The notes under the pieces are model-generated. The model had not been told where the DNA came from. It worked only from the letters and a program-made list of their open reading frames with translations, and did no database searches. From contig CAITLJ010000046.1 of NCBI GenBank assembly GCA_903893215.1, forward strand, positions 1-44,373: a DNA stretch of 44,373 bases. Direction: 5' to 3'. Position numbers and translations under genes: made by a program. Each line of letters starts with the position of its first letter. Position 1 is the stretch's first letter. Source of the DNA: an uncultured Ferrovum sp. GTDB taxonomy: Bacteria; Pseudomonadota; Gammaproteobacteria; Burkholderiales; Ferrovaceae. Positions 8,011 through 16,872 of the stretch are shown here, one piece after another.

Positions 8011-8853
8011 TCAGCGCCCGCGCCGGCTCATGAAAGCCAGCCGCTCGAACAGGTGCACGTCCTGCTCATTCTTGAGCAGGGCGCCATGCAGCGGCGGAAT
8101 GGTGCGCTTCTGATCGTCGCTGTGCAGCGCTTCAGCCGGAATGTCCTCGGCTACCAGCAGTTTCAGCCAGTCGAGCAGTTCGCTGGTGGACGGCTTTTTC
8201 TTCAGTCCGGGCAGTTCCCGGACGTCGAAAAACAGCTTGAGCGCCTGCGACAGGAGGGTCTTTTTCAAGTCGGGAAAATGCACTGCCACGATCTGCTCCA
8301 TGGTGTCGCGATCCGGAAAGCGGATGTAGTGGAAGAAGCAGCGGCGCAGGAACGCGTCCGGCAACTCTTTTTCATTGTTGCTGGTGATGATGATCAACGG
8401 CCGATGCACGGCGCGCACGGTCTGGCGCGTCTCGTACACGTAGAACTCCATGCGGTCGAGCTCACGCAGCAGGTCGTTGGGAAACTCGATGTCGGCCTTG
8501 TCGATCTCGTCGATCAGCAGCACCACCGGCTGTTCGGCCTCGAAGGCCTGCCACAGGGTGCCCTTGACGATGTAATTGGCGATGTCGTGCACGCGGGCAT
8601 CGCCCAGCTGCGAGTCGCGCAGCCGCGACACCGCATCGTATTCGTACAAGCCCTGCTGCGCCTTGGTAGTGGACTTTACATGCCATTGCAGCAAGGGCCG
8701 GCCCAACGCCTGCGCCACCTCCTCTGCCAACATGGTCTTGCCGGTGCCCGGCTCACCCTTGATCAGCAGCGGCCGCTGCAGGGTGAGCGCGGCATTCACC
8801 GCCAGGGTGAGGTCGGGGGTGGCCACATAGGCCGCAGTGCTGGCAAAACGCAT
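8011..8853 (-). CDS. MoxR-family AAA+ ATPase
   Basis: 280 residues from the ATG at 8853, which has a good GAGGAG ribosome site 8 bases upstream; the in-frame extension to 8991 has no such support. Walker A GEPGTGKT is at about 33-40, Walker B VVLLIDEIDKAD near 110-121, sensor-1 IIITSNNEKELPDAFLRRC follows. This is the ATP-driven half of a MoxR/VWA pair, cytoplasmic, thought to remodel client complexes. It is first in its operon, with the VWA gene directly downstream. The gene is divergent from moaA with 113 bases between starts; a TATGAT at 8881-8886 could be its -10 box but no clear -35 is seen. Confidence 0.9.
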   Translation of the reverse strand: MRFASTAAYVATPDLTLAVNAALTLQRPLLIKGEPGTGKTMLAEEVAQALGRPLLQWHVKSTTKAQQGLYEYDAVSRLRDSQLGDARVHDIANYIVKGTLWQAFEAEQPVVLLIDEIDKADIEFPNDLLRELDRMEFYVYETRQTVRAVHRPLIIITSNNEKELPDAFLRRCFFHYIRFPDRDTMEQIVAVHFPDLKKTLLSQALKLFFDVRELPGLKKKPSTSELLDWLKLLVAEDIPAEALHSDDQKRTIPPLHGALLKNEQDVHLFERLAFMSRRGR

Positions 8854-8966
8854 GAAAGGGTCTCCTCGTATCCTGCGCCGATCATACCTAAAACAAACGT
8901 CTGACCGCCACGCAGGCGGCTGTGCTGGTTTAAACTGTGCAGTTACCCGTTTCTTCAGGCCATCCC

Positions 8967-10013
8967 ATGTCCGCCCAGGACACCCCGCCAAACACCAGCG
9001 CAGCGCCCACCGGTCCGCGCGACACGCGCGGCCGCCCGCTGCGCGATCTGCGCATCTCGGTCACCGACCGCTGCAATTTTCGTTGTACCTACTGCATGCC
9101 GCGCGAGGTGTTTGGCAAGGACTATGCGTTCCTGCCCCACCGCGACCTGCTCAGCTTTGAGGAAATCACCCGGCTGGCCGGCCTGTTCGTCGCCGAGGGG
9201 GTGCAAAAGATCCGGCTGACTGGCGGTGAACCGCTGTTGCGCCGCGACATCGACCGGCTGGTGGCACAACTGGCCACCCTGCCCGGCATCGACCTGTCGC
9301 TGACCACCAATGGCAGCCTGCTCGCCAAGCGCGCCGTGGCGCTGAAGGCCGCCGGCCTGCACCGGGTGACCGTCAGCCTGGACGCGATCGACGAGGCCAC
9401 CTTCCAGAAGATGAATGACGCCGACTATCCGGTGGCACGCGTGCTGGAGGGCATTGCGGTGGCGGCGGCGGCAGGCCTTGGCCCGATCAAGGTCAATGCG
9501 GTGATCCAGCGCGGCGTGAACGAACACGCCATCCTCGATCTGGCCCGCCATTTTCGCGGCACACCGCACATCGTGCGGTTTATCGAATTCATGGATGTGG
9601 GCGCAAGCAATGGCTGGCGCCTGGACGAGGTGGTGCCGTCGCGCGAACTGGTGGACCGCATCCATGCCGAGTTTCCGCTGCGCAGCCTGCAGCCGCAGTA
9701 CGCAGGCGAGGTGGCGCAGCGGTGGGCCTATGAGGATGGCGCAGGTGAGGTTGGCGTGATCTCGTCGGTCACCCAGGCGTTTTGCAGTTCGTGCTCGCGG
9801 CTGCGCCTGTCTACCGACGGGCAACTGTTCACCTGCCTGTTTGCACAGTCTGGCACCGACCTGCGCACCGCGTTGCGCGCGGGTGCTGATGACAACACCC
9901 TGCGCGACCTGCTGCGCACGGTCTGGACGGCGCGCACCGACCGGTATTCCGAGATTCGCACCGAAGACACCGCGCGCCAGCAAAAAATCGAGATGAGCTA
10001 CATCGGCGGCTGA
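8967..10013 (+). CDS. moaA: GTP 3',8-cyclase, molybdenum cofactor step 1
   Basis: Radical-SAM enzyme that with MoaC converts GTP to cyclic pyranopterin monophosphate. 348 residues from the ATG at 8967. The SAM-cluster cysteines CNFRCTYC are at 36, 40 and 43. The second [4Fe-4S] cluster cysteines [19 protein letters not shown] are at about 273, 276 and 290, and the essential C-terminal Gly-Gly is present (SYIGG). A GTG 30 bases further up is a less likely start. moeA follows 222 bases downstream. No Moco-riboswitch-like sequence was recognised in the 113-base upstream gap. Confidence 0.97.
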   Translation: MSAQDTPPNTSAAPTGPRDTRGRPLRDLRISVTDRCNFRCTYCMPREVFGKDYAFLPHRDLLSFEEITRLAGLFVAEGVQKIRLTGGEPLLRRDIDRLVAQLATLPGIDLSLTTNGSLLAKRAVALKAAGLHRVTVSLDAIDEATFQKMNDADYPVARVLEGIAVAAAAGLGPIKVNAVIQRGVNEHAILDLARHFRGTPHIVRFIEFMDVGASNGWRLDEVVPSRELVDRIHAEFPLRSLQPQYAGEVAQRWAYEDGAGEVGVISSVTQAFCSSCSRLRLSTDGQLFTCLFAQSGTDLRTALRAGADDNTLRDLLRTVWTARTDRYSEIRTEDTARQQKIEMSYIGG

Positions 10014-10031
10014 TTGCAGTCAGCGCGGCCC

Positions 10032-10127
10032 CAGGCGGCGACGGACTGCAGGAAGCTTGGCCGCAGGCGGCGACGGACTGCAGGAAGCTTCGCCGCAGGC
10101 GGCGACGGACTGCAGGAAGCTTCGCCG
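10032..10127. repeat. Three tandem copies of a 32-bp repeat between moaA and moeA
   Basis: Copies begin at 10032, 10064 and 10096, each opening with CAGGCGGCGACGGACTGCAG and ending GGAAGCTTSGCCG; copy one differs by one base from the other two. A GCC/CGG-rich palindromic stretch (10126-10145) follows. The unit has GCCGC/GCGGC and CTGCAG palindromes. There are no spacers, so it is not a CRISPR. Nothing else is seen in the 10014-10235 gap. Possibly a dispersed intergenic element of this genome. Confidence 0.9.
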
Positions 10128-10235
10128 CCGCCGGCGGCGGCTTCGGCGCGCGTCATGTGCTGCACAGCGCGCCAGCCGCGCGCGAACTTTTGATTGATCC
10201 CGGCAATCCACTGCCAAACCCACTGCGGAAGCGTC

Positions 10236-11555
10236 ATGAACCAAGCCCCAACCCCCCACCCGATCTTTGCCGACGACTACGACCCGAACGCGCTTGGCAT
10301 GGAGGACGCCGCAGCACGTCTGCTGGCTGCCATGGCGCAGCCGAATGGTGTGGAATGGGTGAGCTTGCGCAATGCACTGGGCCGGGTGCTGGCCGAACCC
10401 TTGCAGGCCACGGTGGCCGTGCCCGCCCACCGCAGTTCGGCGATGGACGGCTATGCCCTGCGCACCAGCGATTTCATGGCGCCGGGCGGCGCGCTGGATG
10501 CGGCCGGCCCGGCACTCACCACCGGGAAGCCCCTGCGTCTGCCGCTGGTCGGCACCTCGGCGGCTGGTCACCCGTTCACGGACATGCTGCCGGCAGGTGC
10601 CGCCATCCGCATCATGACCGGCGCCGTGGTGCCAGACGCAGCCGATGCGGTGATCATGCAGGAACGTGTGCAGCGCGACGGCGACCATCTGCTGATCGAC
10701 CCCGCCGTCTTTCCGCGACCCGGCAGCAACACCCGCGCGGCGGGCGAAGACCTGGCCTTGGGCGCCCTCGCCTTGCCGGCTGGCCGGCGCATCCGCCCGG
10801 CCGATCTTGGACTGGCCGCGTCGCTGGGCCTGGCCGAAGTGCCGGTCCGTCCACGGCTGCGCGTGGCGTTCTTCTCGACCGGCGACGAGCTGTGCTCGAT
10901 TGGTCAGCAACCCGCGGTCGGCCAGGTGTTCGACAGCAATCGCTACACCCTGTTTGGCATGCTGGAGCAACTGGGGGTGGAAGTGCACGACCTGGGCGTG
11001 GTGCGCGATACGCCCGCCGACCTTGAACTGGCGTTCCGGCGCGGTATTGCCTGCGCCGATGTGCTGGTGAGCAGCGGCGGCGTGTCGGTGGGCGATGCCG
11101 ATTTCGTGCGCGGCATGCTGGAGCGCCTGGGTCAGACCGTATTCTGGAAGATTGCGGTCAAACCCGGTCGTCCGTTTGCTTACGGCAAGCTGGAAGGTGC
11201 CACGCACTTTTTTGGCCTGCCCGGCAACCCGGTGGCGGTGATGGTCACTTTCCACCAACTGGTGCGCCCGGCGCTGCGCCGGCTGATGGGCATCGATCCC
11301 CTGCCCGCACCGTTGCGCGTGCAGGCACGCACCACAGCCCCCCTGAAAAAGGTGCCGGGTCGCTACGAATTCCAGCGCGGCGTGCTGCTGCGGGGGAACG
11401 ATGGTCAGTGGCAGGTGGACCCGACAGGCGAGCAAGGCTCAGGTATGCTTTCGTCGATGAGCCTCGCCAACTGTTTCATCTGTTTGCCCGAATCCTCTGG
11501 CAGTGTGCCGACGGGCAGCATGGTGGACGTGGAACCGTTTGACGAAGGGCTGTGA
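10236..11555 (+). CDS. moeA: Molybdopterin molybdenumtransferase
   Basis: Inserts molybdate into adenylated molybdopterin to finish the molybdenum cofactor. 439 residues from the ATG at 10236 with GGAAG 7 bases before it. Domain order is that of MoeA: N-terminal domains with AVPAHRSSAMDGYAL (about 63-77) and RIMTGAVVPDAADAVIMQE, the MoCF-binding domain with FFSTGDELCS, DSNRYTL and VSSGGVSVGDADF, then GLPGNPVAVMVTF and the C-terminal beta domain. Its placement beside moaA fits. sodC starts 55 bases later on the same strand. Confidence 0.96.
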   Translation: MNQAPTPHPIFADDYDPNALGMEDAAARLLAAMAQPNGVEWVSLRNALGRVLAEPLQATVAVPAHRSSAMDGYALRTSDFMAPGGALDAAGPALTTGKPLRLPLVGTSAAGHPFTDMLPAGAAIRIMTGAVVPDAADAVIMQERVQRDGDHLLIDPAVFPRPGSNTRAAGEDLALGALALPAGRRIRPADLGLAASLGLAEVPVRPRLRVAFFSTGDELCSIGQQPAVGQVFDSNRYTLFGMLEQLGVEVHDLGVVRDTPADLELAFRRGIACADVLVSSGGVSVGDADFVRGMLERLGQTVFWKIAVKPGRPFAYGKLEGATHFFGLPGNPVAVMVTFHQLVRPALRRLMGIDPLPAPLRVQARTTAPLKKVPGRYEFQRGVLLRGNDGQWQVDPTGEQGSGMLSSMSLANCFICLPESSGSVPTGSMVDVEPFDEGL

Positions 11556-11610
11556 TGCCACTGCCCGCTGCCTTGCCGATCCCCCCGTACCTGCACAGGA
11601 GCACTGACCG

Positions 11611-12225
11611 ATGAATATTCGCCGCACGACACGACGCGCCCCGTCCATGCTGATTTCCGCCCTGCCCACCGGGTGCACGCGCACCGCCAGCGTCCTGCTG
11701 GCGGCCGGTGCGGCGCTGCTGGGCGGCTGTTCCATGATGCCGGACATGCCTACCATCGGCATGATGACGGGCAACGAAGCCCCGGCCGAAGTGGCCGTAG
11801 CCCAGGTGCAGCCCACCGTGGGCAACGAGGTAAGCGGCACGGTCAAGTTCACCCGTCGCGGTGATGACACCCTGGTCGAAATTGCATTGGCGCACCTCAC
11901 GCCTGGCACGCACGGCTTCCACGTGCATGAAAAAGGCGACTGCAGTGCGCCGGATGGCATGTCGGCCGGTGGTCACTTCAACCCGGACGGTCATCAGCAT
12001 GGCGCACAGGACGGGCCGCATCACACCGGCGACCTCGGCAATGTGGTGGCCGGCGCCGATGGCACGGTCAACCTCAACGAGCACATCAAGGGCTTGCTGA
12101 TCAGCGGCGACCATGGCGTGGCCGGTCGCGCGGTGATCGTGCATGCCAATGCCGACGACCTGAAAACCCAGCCCACCGGCAATGCCGGCAAGCGTCTGGC
12201 CTGCGGCACCATCGTTCACAACTGA
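11611..12225 (+). CDS. sodC: Cu/Zn superoxide dismutase, predicted lipoprotein
   Basis: 204 residues; dismutates superoxide in the cell envelope. Copper and zinc ligands are visible in GFHVHEKGDCS, GGHFNPDGHQHG, HHTGDLGNV and the late GRAVIVHA; the disulfide pair is the Cys of KGDCS and the Cys of LACGTIVHN. The long N-terminus ends in LLGGC (Cys about 40), a plausible lipobox, so the enzyme is probably membrane-anchored. Ribosome site AGGAG lies 10 bases before the ATG. It sits between moeA and aat with short gaps but is functionally unrelated to them. Confidence 0.93.
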   Translation: MNIRRTTRRAPSMLISALPTGCTRTASVLLAAGAALLGGCSMMPDMPTIGMMTGNEAPAEVAVAQVQPTVGNEVSGTVKFTRRGDDTLVEIALAHLTPGTHGFHVHEKGDCSAPDGMSAGGHFNPDGHQHGAQDGPHHTGDLGNVVAGADGTVNLNEHIKGLLISGDHGVAGRAVIVHANADDLKTQPTGNAGKRLACGTIVHN

Positions 12226-12276
12226 GCACCGTGATCCGGCACTCGCGGCAGGGCCCATGACGGCACGACCGCACGA

Positions 12277-12999
12277 ATGCTGACCAGCCTGGGCAAAGAC
12301 TCGCCCTTCCCGCCCGCCGAACGCGCGCTGCACACCCCCAACGGCCTGCTTGCCGTTGGGGGCGACCTGTCGGCGACGCGCCTGCTGGAAGCGTACCGGA
12401 ATGGCATCTTTCCCTGGTTCAGCCCAGACGAACCGATCCTGTGGTGGTCGCCTGACCCGCGCATGGTGATTGTGCCGGGCGCCTTCAGCCCAAATCGCTC
12501 GCTGCGTCGCGTGCTACGCAGGCATGCCTACGAAGTGCGCATCGACACTGCGTTTGCGGACGTTATTGCCGCCTGTGCGGCGCCGCGCGACAGCCAGTCA
12601 GGCACCTGGATCAGCAACGATATGCAACAGGCCTACCTTGCATTGCACGCGCTCGGTCATGCGCATTCCTTCGAGACCTGGGTGGATGGCGAACTGGTCG
12701 GCGGCCTTTACGGGGTGGCACTCGGCCAAGCCTTCTTTGGCGAATCGATGTTTTCGCGTGCCACCGACGCCTCCAAAATTGCCTTTGCCCATTTGTGCGC
12801 GCAACTGGCGCAGCAGGGCTTCGTGCTGCTCGACTGCCAGATGCACACACCGCATCTGGCCTCGCTGGGCGCGCACGAAATGCCGCGCCGGGCGTTCCTG
12901 ACCGCGGTCCGCCAGCACACCCGGCTGGATGGCCTGCCCGGCCCGTGGACCCTGCACCCGGCACTGCACGACGGCACGTACTGGACCAACGCCGGCTAG
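12277..12999 (+). CDS. aat: Leucyl/phenylalanyl-tRNA-protein transferase
   Basis: 240 residues. Transfers Leu or Phe from tRNA to proteins with N-terminal Lys or Arg, marking them for ClpAP. Family signatures are [62 protein letters not shown] and [18 protein letters not shown]. The protein is full length and starts close to the conserved FPP motif, as usual. It is followed by bpt, so both N-terminal tagging enzymes of the bacterial N-degron pathway are paired, a common arrangement in proteobacteria. Confidence 0.97.
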   Translation: MLTSLGKDSPFPPAERALHTPNGLLAVGGDLSATRLLEAYRNGIFPWFSPDEPILWWSPDPRMVIVPGAFSPNRSLRRVLRRHAYEVRIDTAFADVIAACAAPRDSQSGTWISNDMQQAYLALHALGHAHSFETWVDGELVGGLYGVALGQAFFGESMFSRATDASKIAFAHLCAQLAQQGFVLLDCQMHTPHLASLGAHEMPRRAFLTAVRQHTRLDGLPGPWTLHPALHDGTYWTNAG

Positions 13000-13063
13000 C
13001 CGCCCACGCATGTGCAGCGCACAAGTTCGTCCCCGCCCGGAACGCCATGCGCTAGAATCAAGT

Positions 13064-13801
13064 ATGACCTCGATGAATGATCTGCCGCTCAACAAGCTGC
13101 AGTTCTACGCCACTGCGCCGTATCCCTGCAGCTACCTGTCCGACCGGATTGCCCGCTCACAGGTGGCGACGCCAGCGCACCTGATCGACGCGCGCGTCTA
13201 CTCGCGTCTGGTGCAGGCCGGTTTCCGCCGGTCCGGGGCCTTCACGTACCGGCCGCATTGCGAAACCTGCCAGGCGTGCATCCCGGTTCGCATCCATGCC
13301 GATCGCTTCCAGCCAAACCGCTCGCAGCAGCGTGCGCGCAAGCGCCACGGCGCGCTCAGCGCACAGGTGTTGCCGCTGCGTTTTCACCCGGAACACTACG
13401 AGCTGTACCGGCGCTACCAGTCGGTACGCCACACCAGTGGCGGCATGGATCAGGACAACCAGGAGCAGTACAGCCACTTTCTGCTGCAAAGTCACGTGCG
13501 CACCTTCCTGGTCGAATTCCGCGAGCGCAGCGAACTGCGTATGGTCAGCATCATTGATGAACTGCAGGACGGCCTGTCATCGGTCTATACCTTCTTCGAC
13601 CCCGACCTGCCCGGCACCAGCTTTGGCGTGTACAACATTTTGTGGCAGCTCGATGAATGCCGTCGCCGCAAGCTGCCCCACCTGTATCTGGGCTACCTGA
13701 TCCACGAAAGCCGCAAGATGGCCTACAAGGCCGGCTTCGATGCCCTTGAAGCGCTGCAGGATGGCGTGTGGCAGGCCTATCAACCCCCTGACGGCTGCTG
13801 A
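13064..13801 (+). CDS. bpt: Aspartate/glutamate leucyltransferase (Bpt)
   Basis: 245 residues. Adds Leu to proteins with N-terminal Asp or Glu, feeding the same ClpAP route as aat. Typical are the opening [50 protein letters not shown] and the acyltransferase-like C-terminal half ([30 protein letters not shown]). The ATG at 13064 is preceded by TAGAAT with only five bases between and no ribosome site, so a leaderless message is possible; an ATG nine bases on is the alternative. An upstream frame to 12929 is non-homologous and rejected. The stop overlaps the pyrD start by one base. Confidence 0.95.
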   Translation: MTSMNDLPLNKLQFYATAPYPCSYLSDRIARSQVATPAHLIDARVYSRLVQAGFRRSGAFTYRPHCETCQACIPVRIHADRFQPNRSQQRARKRHGALSAQVLPLRFHPEHYELYRRYQSVRHTSGGMDQDNQEQYSHFLLQSHVRTFLVEFRERSELRMVSIIDELQDGLSSVYTFFDPDLPGTSFGVYNILWQLDECRRRKLPHLYLGYLIHESRKMAYKAGFDALEALQDGVWQAYQPPDGC

Positions 13802-14814
13802 TGCTCTACGACCTCGCCAAACCCCTGCTCTTTGCGCTCGATGCCGAGCGCGCCCACCACATCGGCTTGACCGGCCTTGATCTCGCCGCCCGCAGCGGCC
13901 TGCTCAAGCCCCCAGCGTCTTCGCAAAACCTGCCTGCCCGCACCGTGATGGGCCTGTCATTTCCCAATCCGGTTGGCCTGGCTGCGGGACTCGACAAAAA
14001 TGGCGCGCACATCGACGCCATGGCGGCGCTGGGATTCGGCTTTCTGGAAATCGGCACGGTCACGCCCAGGCCCCAGCCCGGCAACCCGCAACCTCGGCTG
14101 TTTCGCGTGCCAGCCGCCGAAGCGCTGATCAACCGCATGGGCTTCAACAACCAGGGCGTGGACGCCCTGCTGTCAAATGTGCGCTCGAGCGGCCATCGCG
14201 GCATTCTGGGCATCAACATTGGCAAGAACTTTGACACGCCGATCGAACGGGCCGCCGAGGATTATCTGAATGCCTTCCGCCGGGTGCACAGCCTGGCATC
14301 GTATGTGACGGTGAACATCTCCTCGCCCAATACACAGAACCTGCGCAAGCTGCAGGAGGCGGCCGAACTCACCGCGCTGCTGGGGTCACTGGCCAGGCTG
14401 CGCGACGAATGCGGACTGGCGCAAGGGCGACACATCCCGATTGCCGTCAAGATTGCGCCCGACCTGTCGGAAGGCGAACTCGATGACGTGGCCGACATCC
14501 TGCTCAGCCAGCGCATGGATGCCGTGATCGCCACCAACACCACGCTGTCTCGCACTGGTGTGGAAGGGCTGCCCAACGGCGAGCAGACCGGTGGCCTCAG
14601 CGGCCGGCCACTGCGCGAGCGCAGCCTGCAGGTGATCCGTCAACTGTCCCGTCGACTGGAGGGGCGGCTGCCTATCATCGGGGTGGGCGGCATCGGCGAT
14701 GGCGACTCGGCCAAGGCGGCGCTGGACGCAGGCGCCAGTCTGGTGCAGGTGTATTCCGCCCTGATCTACCGCGGTCCGGCACTGATCGACGAGATCTGCC
14801 GCGCACTGGCTTGA
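13801..14814 (+). CDS. pyrD: Dihydroorotate dehydrogenase (quinone), class 2
   Basis: 337 residues. Oxidises dihydroorotate to orotate in pyrimidine synthesis and passes electrons to quinone at the inner membrane. The class 2 N-terminal helical extension (LYDLAKPLLFALDAERAHH) is present, then FPNPVGLAAGLDKNG, GFGFLEIGTVTPRPQ, the catalytic-loop NISSPNTQNLR and the FMN phosphate site GVGGI. Length matches E. coli PyrD. ATG overlaps the bpt TGA as TGATG, so translation is likely coupled. Confidence 0.97.
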   Translation: MLYDLAKPLLFALDAERAHHIGLTGLDLAARSGLLKPPASSQNLPARTVMGLSFPNPVGLAAGLDKNGAHIDAMAALGFGFLEIGTVTPRPQPGNPQPRLFRVPAAEALINRMGFNNQGVDALLSNVRSSGHRGILGINIGKNFDTPIERAAEDYLNAFRRVHSLASYVTVNISSPNTQNLRKLQEAAELTALLGSLARLRDECGLAQGRHIPIAVKIAPDLSEGELDDVADILLSQRMDAVIATNTTLSRTGVEGLPNGEQTGGLSGRPLRERSLQVIRQLSRRLEGRLPIIGVGGIGDGDSAKAALDAGASLVQVYSALIYRGPALIDEICRALA

Positions 14815-14884
14815 ACGCCGTCAATCGCCGTCCGGCAGCGGGCCGGACCTTCCGGCGTGCGTGTCGGCAACACCGGGCACAGTC

Positions 14885-15511
14885 ATGACGCCGCTGGCCC
14901 GTACCCTGGACGCGTTGCTGCCGCAAACCCAGTGCACCCGCTGCGGTTATTCCGCCTGTGCGCCTTATGCAGAGGCCATGGCCACGGGCGAGGCCACGCA
15001 CAATCTATGCGAACCGGGCGGCAGCGCCCTGCTGGCCACGCTGGCGCAGGTGCTTGGGCAGACCGCATTGCCACCGACCCATGCCGAGCCGCAGGCCCAT
15101 GTCGCGTGGATTCGCGAAATCGACTGCATTGGCTGCGCACGCTGCCTGCCCGCCTGCCCGGTCGACGCCATCCTGGGTGCCCGGCGCCTGTCGCACACCG
15201 TAATCGAATCCGACTGCACGGGTTGCGACCTGTGCCTGCCGGCCTGTCCAGTGGACTGCATCGAACTGCGGCCAGCGTCGGCTGGCTGGCAGCCGCCGTC
15301 TGCGCAACGCAACCGGCAGCGGTTTGTTGCGCATCAGGCGCGACTGGCACGCCGGCACTGGGCCGTGCGGCCGATCCGGGTACAGACTGCGGCAAGCGAC
15401 GCGCAAACGGCCAGTCCCACAACAGAACCGGACAGTGGACGTGCGACGCGCCGGGCAGCCATGATTGCCGCCGCCCAAGCCGCCGCGGCGGCCCGCCGCG
15501 AGTCCCGTTGA
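14885..15511 (+). CDS. rnfB: RnfB-like [4Fe-4S] electron-transfer protein, short soluble form
   Basis: 208 residues from the ATG at 14885 (a GTG at 14861 is possible). Order: an Fe-S domain CTRCGYSAC...NLCEPGG (about 17-45), then two 4Fe-4S motifs, CIGCARCLPACPVDAI and CTGCDLCLPACPVDCI, then a basic Ala/Arg-rich tail. Unlike RnfB of full Rnf/Rsx complexes, it lacks the N-terminal membrane helix, and no other rnf genes flank it. It precedes nth by 108 bases, as in other betaproteobacteria from memory. Its partner is unknown; supplying electrons or clusters to nearby Fe-S proteins such as Nth is speculation. Confidence 0.85.
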   Translation: MTPLARTLDALLPQTQCTRCGYSACAPYAEAMATGEATHNLCEPGGSALLATLAQVLGQTALPPTHAEPQAHVAWIREIDCIGCARCLPACPVDAILGARRLSHTVIESDCTGCDLCLPACPVDCIELRPASAGWQPPSAQRNRQRFVAHQARLARRHWAVRPIRVQTAASDAQTASPTTEPDSGRATRRAAMIAAAQAAAAARRESR

Positions 15512-15619
15512 GCGTGCCATGCCCGCTCGTTCGCACAGCGCCGCAATGACCCCGAAGGTGCACTGCACCAGCGCCACCCCTGTCACGCTGATCCCGTCAC
15601 GCACTTTCCGGACCTGTTG

Positions 15620-16273
15620 ATGAACCCGATCAAACGGCACGAAATCTTCCGCCGCCTGCAGGAAGCCAATCCGCATCCCACCACGGAACTGGAATACACC
15701 TCGCCCTTCGAGTTGCTGGCGGCGGTACTGCTGTCGGCGCAGGCGACTGATGTCAGCGTGAACGCCGCCACCCGCAAGCTGTTTCCGGTGGCCAATACGC
15801 CGGCCGCCATCCACGCGCTGGGAGTCGACGGCCTGATCCCCTATATCCAGACCATCGGCCTGTTCCGCGCGAAGGCGCGCCATTTGATCGAAACATGCCG
15901 CCTGCTGGTGGAGCAATACGATGGCGAGGTGCCGCGCACGCGTGAGGCACTGGAGGCCCTGCCGGGGGTCGGGCGCAAGACGGCCAATGTGGTGCTCAAC
16001 ACGGCGTTTGGCGAACCGACCATTGCGGTCGATACGCATATCTTCCGGGTGGCCAACCGCACCGGAATCGGCCCGGGCAAGACGCCGCTGGACGTCGAGC
16101 TGAAGTTGCTCCGGCACGTGCCAGAGCCCTTCAAGCGTGATGCACACCACTGGATGATCCTGCTCGGTCGTTATGTGTGCAAGGCACGCAAACCGGAATG
16201 TGCGGCCTGCCCGATCAGCGACCTGTGCGATTACAAGCGCAAGACGCCCGACCCACTGGCCGAGGTGGCCTGA
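15620..16273 (+). CDS. nth: Endonuclease III (DNA glycosylase/AP lyase)
   Basis: 217 residues from the ATG at 15620 (a TTG one codon earlier also fits). Removes oxidised pyrimidines from DNA and nicks the abasic site. The helix-hairpin-helix LPGVGRKTANVVLN contains the catalytic Lys120, and VDTHIFR has the catalytic Asp138. The C-terminal [4Fe-4S] cysteines C-x6-C-x2-C-x5-C fall at 187, 194, 197 and 203; all six numbers equal those of E. coli Nth. The stop overlaps the next gene's ATG by one base. Confidence 0.97.
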   Translation: MNPIKRHEIFRRLQEANPHPTTELEYTSPFELLAAVLLSAQATDVSVNAATRKLFPVANTPAAIHALGVDGLIPYIQTIGLFRAKARHLIETCRLLVEQYDGEVPRTREALEALPGVGRKTANVVLNTAFGEPTIAVDTHIFRVANRTGIGPGKTPLDVELKLLRHVPEPFKRDAHHWMILLGRYVCKARKPECAACPISDLCDYKRKTPDPLAEVA

Positions 16274-16701
16274 TGTTCCATCCCAGCCGCGAACAGGCGC
16301 GCGAATTCTTCTTCGAGGTGTGGCGCAAGCACCAGGCGCAGATGCCGCGCACGCCACTTGAGGATCAGGCGATTGGCATTGTCGAACGCCATCCGGAATA
16401 CCACCGTGTGCTCGCTGACCGGGCGCGCTTCATCGATCACGAATGGACACCCGATCAGGGCGAGACCAATCCCTTCCTGCATCTTTCGCTGCATCTGGCC
16501 GTGCACGAGCAACTGGGCATCGACCAGCCGCCTGGCTTGCGTGCTGCGTGGCAGGCGCTGCTGGCGGAGGGCATGGATGCGCATGACGCCGAGCACCGGG
16601 TGATTGACGCACTGGCCGAAACCATCTGGGACAGCCAGCGCAGCGGCCTGCCACCCGATGGCGCGGCCTATCTGCGGCGCGTACGCGGCGACCAGACGTG
16701 A
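16273..16701 (+). CDS. DUF1841 family protein
   Basis: 142 residues, starting at the ATG that overlaps the nth stop (TGATG). It matches the conserved betaproteobacterial DUF1841 protein: FHPSREQAREFFFEVWRKH at the start, TNPFLHLSLHLAVHEQLGIDQPPG in the middle and AETIWDSQRSGLPPDGAAYL at the end. The His-rich HLSLHLAVHEQ helix could bind metal, but this is not known. No signal peptide or membrane segment. The tight coupling to nth suggests a shared role, unproven. Confidence 0.88.
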   Translation: MFHPSREQAREFFFEVWRKHQAQMPRTPLEDQAIGIVERHPEYHRVLADRARFIDHEWTPDQGETNPFLHLSLHLAVHEQLGIDQPPGLRAAWQALLAEGMDAHDAEHRVIDALAETIWDSQRSGLPPDGAAYLRRVRGDQT

Positions 16702-16726
16702 CAACGGCCGCCAGTGGCGGCCGTTG
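16702..16726. terminator. Strong hairpin at the convergent end of DUF1841 and cytochrome genes
   Basis: A perfect 11-bp GC-rich stem (CAACGGCCGCC and its complement) with loop AGT starts on the base after the DUF1841 stop codon. There is no T-run on either side, so it may block RNA decay or act as a weak terminator rather than a classical intrinsic one. Confidence 0.5.
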
Positions 16727-16748
16727 CTGACACACAGGCCGGGAGTGG

Positions 16749-16865
16749 AAGCCCGGCACTGGTGCGCGGTTCTGGTGCCCGGCACTGCTGCCCGGCGCTG
16801 ATGCGCGATTCTGGTGCCGGGCACTGATGCCCGACGCTGATGCCCGACGCTGATGCCCGACCCTG
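16749..16865. repeat. Array of nine degenerate 13-bp repeats
   Basis: Nine head-to-tail 13-bp units of the form DTGCCCGGCRCTG fill the space between convergent genes. The last three (from 16827) are nearly identical (ATGCCCGACGCTG). Units two and five share a GCGCGRTTCTG variant, suggesting an older three-unit duplication. Not coding. Confidence 0.9.
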
Positions 16866-16872
16866 GCGCCGC

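Noticed and set aside
8854-8966. Molybdenum-cofactor riboswitch before moaA
   Set aside because: The gap is short and shows only a small CCGCC/GGCGG hairpin, not the multi-stem Moco motif.
10032-10127. CRISPR array
   Set aside because: The 32-bp units are contiguous, with no spacers and no cas genes.
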